A stretch of 7,968 nt of DNA from Marinagarivorans sp. UBA5868. GTDB lineage: Bacteria > Pseudomonadota > Gammaproteobacteria > Pseudomonadales > Cellvibrionaceae. The stretch covers positions 11,057 through 19,024 of the forward strand of contig DJFQ01000242.1 in NCBI GenBank assembly GCA_002432095.1. The letters run 5' to 3'. This document shows, piece after piece, positions 5,901 through 7,968 of the stretch; the stretch's first letter is position 1, and each line of letters begins with the position of its first letter. Made by a program: the position numbers and the translations under genes. The notes under the pieces are model-generated. The model worked only from the letters and a program-made list of their open reading frames with translations. It was not told the origin of the DNA and did not search any database.

Positions 5901-7925
5901 AAGTTCACCTTCACCGGTCATGTAAAAATCTTTGCGGATTGGGATGAAGAATTTGTCACTGTGTATGTCGAGGATACCGGTATCGGTATTCCCGAGGCGG
6001 ATCTTGGCTCGATTTTCGAGTCGTTCACTCAAGCGCGTGGTGATGCTGCGCGGGAGTTCGAAGGCACCGGCCTGGGACTGGCGGTGGCAAAAAATCTCAT
6101 TGAATTACACGGCGGTAGTATTTCGGTCGTGTCGGAGTTAAACAAAGGCTCCACCTTCCGCTTCACGCTGAAAATTTCCGATCAGCCCGTCGCTCATCAG
6201 CAGCGCGAAGCGGATTCCGCTGTTCGCCTGAATGCGGTTGTCGACGTGTATGGCGACAGCGAAGGTGAAGTGGTGGTAACCGAATCGCCTAACGTGGATT
6301 CCTGCAAATTCCATATCCTGGTGGTCGATGACGACCCTATCAACCGGCAAGTGCTCATCGGCCAATTGTCGCTGCACAATTATCATATTTCCGAAGCATC
6401 CAATGGCCAGGAAGCAGTGGAGCGAATTAAATCGGATGGTACGGTTGACCTTGTGTTGTTGGACGTGATGATGCCGCGTATGACCGGCTATGAAGCTGCG
6501 ATGCAGATACGCGCCATCAAACCGGTACATGAACTGCCCATTATTTTCATCACCGCCAAACATCTCGCGTCGGATCTGGTCGCCGGTTTTGTCGCAGGTG
6601 GTAATGATTTTCTGATCAAGCCAGTTTCCAAAAACGAATTGTTGTCACGCACCAAAACCCATCTGCTGTTGATGGATGTGACGCGCAATCTGGAAAACAT
6701 TGTCGAAGAGCGAACCAACACTCTAAAAGAAGCGCAGAAGTCGTTAGAGACGGTGGACAATATCGTCAATCTTATTAACCAGCAGAGCAGCCTGGAGGGG
6801 CTTGCGCGTATTCTGTTGAAAGAGTCCGCCAGCCTGCTGGGCAAAAATGCCGTGGGCGCTTTCTGGCTGTTGAACGAACGTGGCAACGCCTACAACCTGA
6901 TCTCCATTTACGGCGAAGATGCAGCGCTCTTCCCCAGCAGCATTCCCGCCAAATTACTGGTGGCGGAAAATGGCGCCTGCGTGTTGGATTATGGAGTTCA
7001 GATTGTGGTCCCGGAAAACCTCGCGTTCGTTAGCCGCGCCAGCGAAAAAATCGACAGCGCCCTGGTAATGGCAATCGAAGCGGACAACCAACTCGGCGCG
7101 CTGATGCTGTTCGGCAACCGCGCTGGTGCTGGCCTGTTTACCGAGCGCGATCTGCTACTGTTTGCCCGTCTGGAAACTCACGCTATCTCCGCGGTCGCCA
7201 AAGCGCGGATGCTGGAAGCTTTGCGTCGGCAGAATCAAAAGTTGGAAGAAATCAGCTACACCGACCAGCTCACGCATCTCCACAATCGTCGCCATCTGAT
7301 TAAATATTTGCAAGGTGATATCGCCTTATGCAAACGGCGTTATCAGGTGGCGGAATCTCAGAGACAGCTTCCTGCGGACGCCGACCTGTTGTTTCTGTTG
7401 GTGGACATTGATCACTTTAAACCGGTCAACGATACCCATGGCCACAACGCCGGCGACATAATTTTGAAAAAATTCGCGGCGGTGATGCGCAAGGTGTTTC
7501 GTGAATCCGACCACTTGATTCGCTGGGGCGGTGAAGAATTTCTGGTGGTGGTACGCTTTTTTGACCGCCGCGCTATTACCGCGTTGGTGGAGCGTTTCCG
7601 GCGTGAGGTGGAACAAACCGAATTTGATGTGGGTGGAGGCTTGAAGCTTTCGATCACCTGTTCAATTGGTTTTGCCTGTTACCCGTTTTATCAAAAAGTG
7701 CCCGATGCCTACACTTGGGAACAGGTAGTGGAAATTGCCGATCACTGTCTCTATGCTGCGAAAAAGACGCGCCGCAACGCGTGGGTGGGTGTGTACGGCA
7801 GCAGTGAAGATGCCGCCCCCCGAGCGTTCAACGATGTGCTCAACAACGTCCCTGGTGAGGCTGCCAATAAAAACCTGGTGCTGTTATCCAGCGTCGACCC
7901 GGCGCAACCGCTCATATGGGACTAG
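2934..7925 (+). CDS. Giant hybrid sensor kinase-diguanylate cyclase: 14 Reg_prop blades, Y_Y_Y, HisKA-HATPase-REC, GAF-like, GGDEF
   Basis: This 1663-residue membrane protein links periplasmic sensing to c-di-GMP synthesis. Residues 1-36 are a signal peptide (KTRTR, hydrophobic core, cut after VQA). Residues 40-690 hold 14 Reg_prop blades with LWVGT-xxGL motifs about 47 residues apart, fitting two seven-bladed propellers; about 745-810 is a Y_Y_Y domain and 817-836 the membrane helix. The kinase has H868 in SHELRTP, N-box N983/N987, G1 box DTGIGIP (1014-1020) and G2 box GTGLGLA. The receiver (1126-1243) has D1132/D1133, phosphoacceptor D1177, T1207 and K1229. A coiled coil and a degenerate GAF-like segment (about 1278-1425) precede GGDEF (1438-1617). 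That domain has metal ligand D1491, FKPVND, GGEEF at 1532-1536 and an inhibitory RESD site at 1523-1526, so it should be active and product-inhibited. No EAL, HPt or DNA-binding domain is seen. An in-frame TAA at 2928 and the signal peptide fix the ATG at 2934; its Shine-Dalgarno match is poor. The sensor half resembles Bacteroidetes hybrid two-component systems; the ligand is unknown. Residues 1621-1663 match nothing I know. Confidence 0.95.
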   Translation: MFTLAFIPKTRTRCPPVWYVLGVLVLVCLLSPVVQAGGLRFEHVMTESGVSVAETNAIVQDQQGFVWIGGSNGLARYNGHSFDMFLYGPKDAHSLSNNFVWDLLVDRQGQLWVATTNGLNRFVPESQSFERYLNQPDNPDSLISNDVYTLMEDRDGQLWVGTRQGLDRFDPASGRFHHFRHNADDPSSLSDDSITALYQDARGAIWVGTQRGLNLFNPVNQTFSLFRYDDRGEFYEPSLSIRALVEDASHNLWVGTDGGLYRFNQKSGDVGRYKNEPTDPFSLSDNRVWKLLVDSKQQLWVATDHGGLNLYRTAEDDFLRYQHDPYDSSSLASDQVREIFEDSAGDYWVALFPSGVDYADHTANAFTVYHQDPENAASLNHDAILSIAEGPEGKIWVGTEGGLNLFDPRREAFWHFRHQANDERSLGANAVLAITRDQAGRYWFGTWSGGLNLYQPETGTFKRFMPDQTNRNSISSAYVWSLLGDSKGRLWIGTEAGDLDLYDPATDTFSHFTPDQKNPQALSGGFMRTILEDADGVIWIATLQGLNRFNEADQTFTRYQHQQGDSTSIPHNSVATVFEDSRGRLWVGTESGLALMTDRSTGRFKSYSTDQGLPNDSIMGIREDAQGFIWINTLGGLSRFDPETEHFTNYNRLNGLAGNIMNRPAIHFSPSGDMYVGSTKGLTRFRPDEVRDNPLVPPMVFTAFRVFNQDVAIGPGSLLEKNIQYMDRLVLDYKTSMFSLHFAALSYRNSAANQYAYRMQGFDDQWINAGRNHSATYTNLNPGEYVFTVKGSNNNGVWNEAGRSIRITVLPPPWRTWWAYGIYLIIALAIVYAFVQSQRRKVEFEKQKVAHLRAVDKLKDEFLANTSHELRTPLNGIIGLTESLIDDPSAEMSEKVRTYLKMIAGSGRRLSNLINDILDFSKIKNHGMELRLAPTNFANVCDAVCMLSQALADKKSIRLLNELPEDMPPVLADEDRLQQILYNLIGNAIKFTFTGHVKIFADWDEEFVTVYVEDTGIGIPEADLGSIFESFTQARGDAAREFEGTGLGLAVAKNLIELHGGSISVVSELNKGSTFRFTLKISDQPVAHQQREADSAVRLNAVVDVYGDSEGEVVVTESPNVDSCKFHILVVDDDPINRQVLIGQLSLHNYHISEASNGQEAVERIKSDGTVDLVLLDVMMPRMTGYEAAMQIRAIKPVHELPIIFITAKHLASDLVAGFVAGGNDFLIKPVSKNELLSRTKTHLLLMDVTRNLENIVEERTNTLKEAQKSLETVDNIVNLINQQSSLEGLARILLKESASLLGKNAVGAFWLLNERGNAYNLISIYGEDAALFPSSIPAKLLVAENGACVLDYGVQIVVPENLAFVSRASEKIDSALVMAIEADNQLGALMLFGNRAGAGLFTERDLLLFARLETHAISAVAKARMLEALRRQNQKLEEISYTDQLTHLHNRRHLIKYLQGDIALCKRRYQVAESQRQLPADADLLFLLVDIDHFKPVNDTHGHNAGDIILKKFAAVMRKVFRESDHLIRWGGEEFLVVVRFFDRRAITALVERFRREVEQTEFDVGGGLKLSITCSIGFACYPFYQKVPDAYTWEQVVEIADHCLYAAKKTRRNAWVGVYGSSEDAAPRAFNDVLNNVPGEAANKNLVLLSSVDPAQPLIWD
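3129..4991 (+). repeat. Fourteen tandem Reg_prop blade repeats (~47 codons each)
   Basis: Within the giant gene, blade cores start at residues 66, 110, 157, 204, 251, 298, 346, 394, 441, 489, 537, 585, 628 and 673, with spacings of 43-48 residues. Each has 'D--G-LWVGT--GL-RF', usually followed about 20 residues later by 'DP-SLS---V'. Blade 7 (DYWVALFPSG, 346-355) and blade 13 (FIWINTLGG, 628-636) depart most from the consensus. At DNA level the core TGGGTGGG(C/T)AC recurs at blades 3, 4, 5, 8 and 12, so the array may expand or contract by recombination. The pattern is read directly; the two-propeller fold is inferred from the family. Confidence 0.9.
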
Positions 7926-7943
7926 TATCGCGCGGTTGCGATA
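7926..7943 (+). terminator. Short hairpin immediately after the giant gene
   Basis: TATCGC (7926-7931) and GCGATA (7938-7943) are perfect inverted copies around GCGGTT, starting at the first base after the TAG stop codon. No T-tract follows before the window ends, so this is at best a weak or Rho-assisted 3' structure. The real terminator may lie beyond position 7968. Confidence 0.25.
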
Positions 7944-7968
7944 GCCGATTGTCATCCCTATTTATGCC

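Overview
This window looks like ordinary chromosome from a moderate-GC Gram-negative bacterium, most likely a gammaproteobacterium. An LpxC-family lipid A enzyme, a pirin-type protein, a lipobox lipoprotein and a giant periplasmic-sensor/diguanylate cyclase fit a free-living, polysaccharide-using marine or soil lineage such as Cellvibrio and relatives. That lineage assignment is inference: the window holds no rRNA or other taxonomic marker, and no tRNA, CRISPR array, insertion sequence or prophage gene was seen.

Layout. (1) Positions 1-111 hold the 3' end of a plus-strand pirin-family gene. It is followed by a strong, apparently bidirectional hairpin terminator (148-179) shared with the opposing gene. 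(2) Positions 263-1789 hold two minus-strand genes. The upstream one is a small FHA (phosphothreonine-binding) protein. The downstream one is an LpxC-type deacetylase with every zinc and catalytic residue in place but a divergent sequence, probably a second LpxC outside the cell-division cluster. (3) Positions 1790-1992 are a divergent intergenic region. (4) Positions 1993-2526 encode an orphan, acidic, cysteine-containing lipoprotein. (5) Positions 2527-2933 are 407 bases, AT-rich by eye, with two perfect hairpins and a possible 26-codon leader ORF that has a good Shine-Dalgarno sequence. (6) Positions 2934-7925 are a single 1663-residue gene, the centrepiece.

The giant protein reads: signal peptide; 14 Reg_prop blades (two predicted seven-bladed beta-propellers); Y_Y_Y domain; one transmembrane helix; HisKA; HATPase_c; receiver; coiled coil; degenerate GAF-like region; GGDEF with intact active site and intact inhibitory site; short tail. 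It has the sensor and kinase half of the Bacteroidetes hybrid two-component systems, but the DNA-binding AraC output is replaced by a c-di-GMP synthase. The simplest reading is a one-protein pathway. A periplasmic ligand, perhaps a glycan fragment by analogy, controls autophosphorylation. Phosphate moves to the receiver in the same chain, and the receiver sets cyclic-di-GMP synthesis at the membrane.

Apart from the FHA-lpxC pair there is no clear operon. The left-hand genes point to envelope work (lipid A deacetylation, a surface or periplasmic lipoprotein), but nothing in the sequence ties them functionally to the giant sensor.
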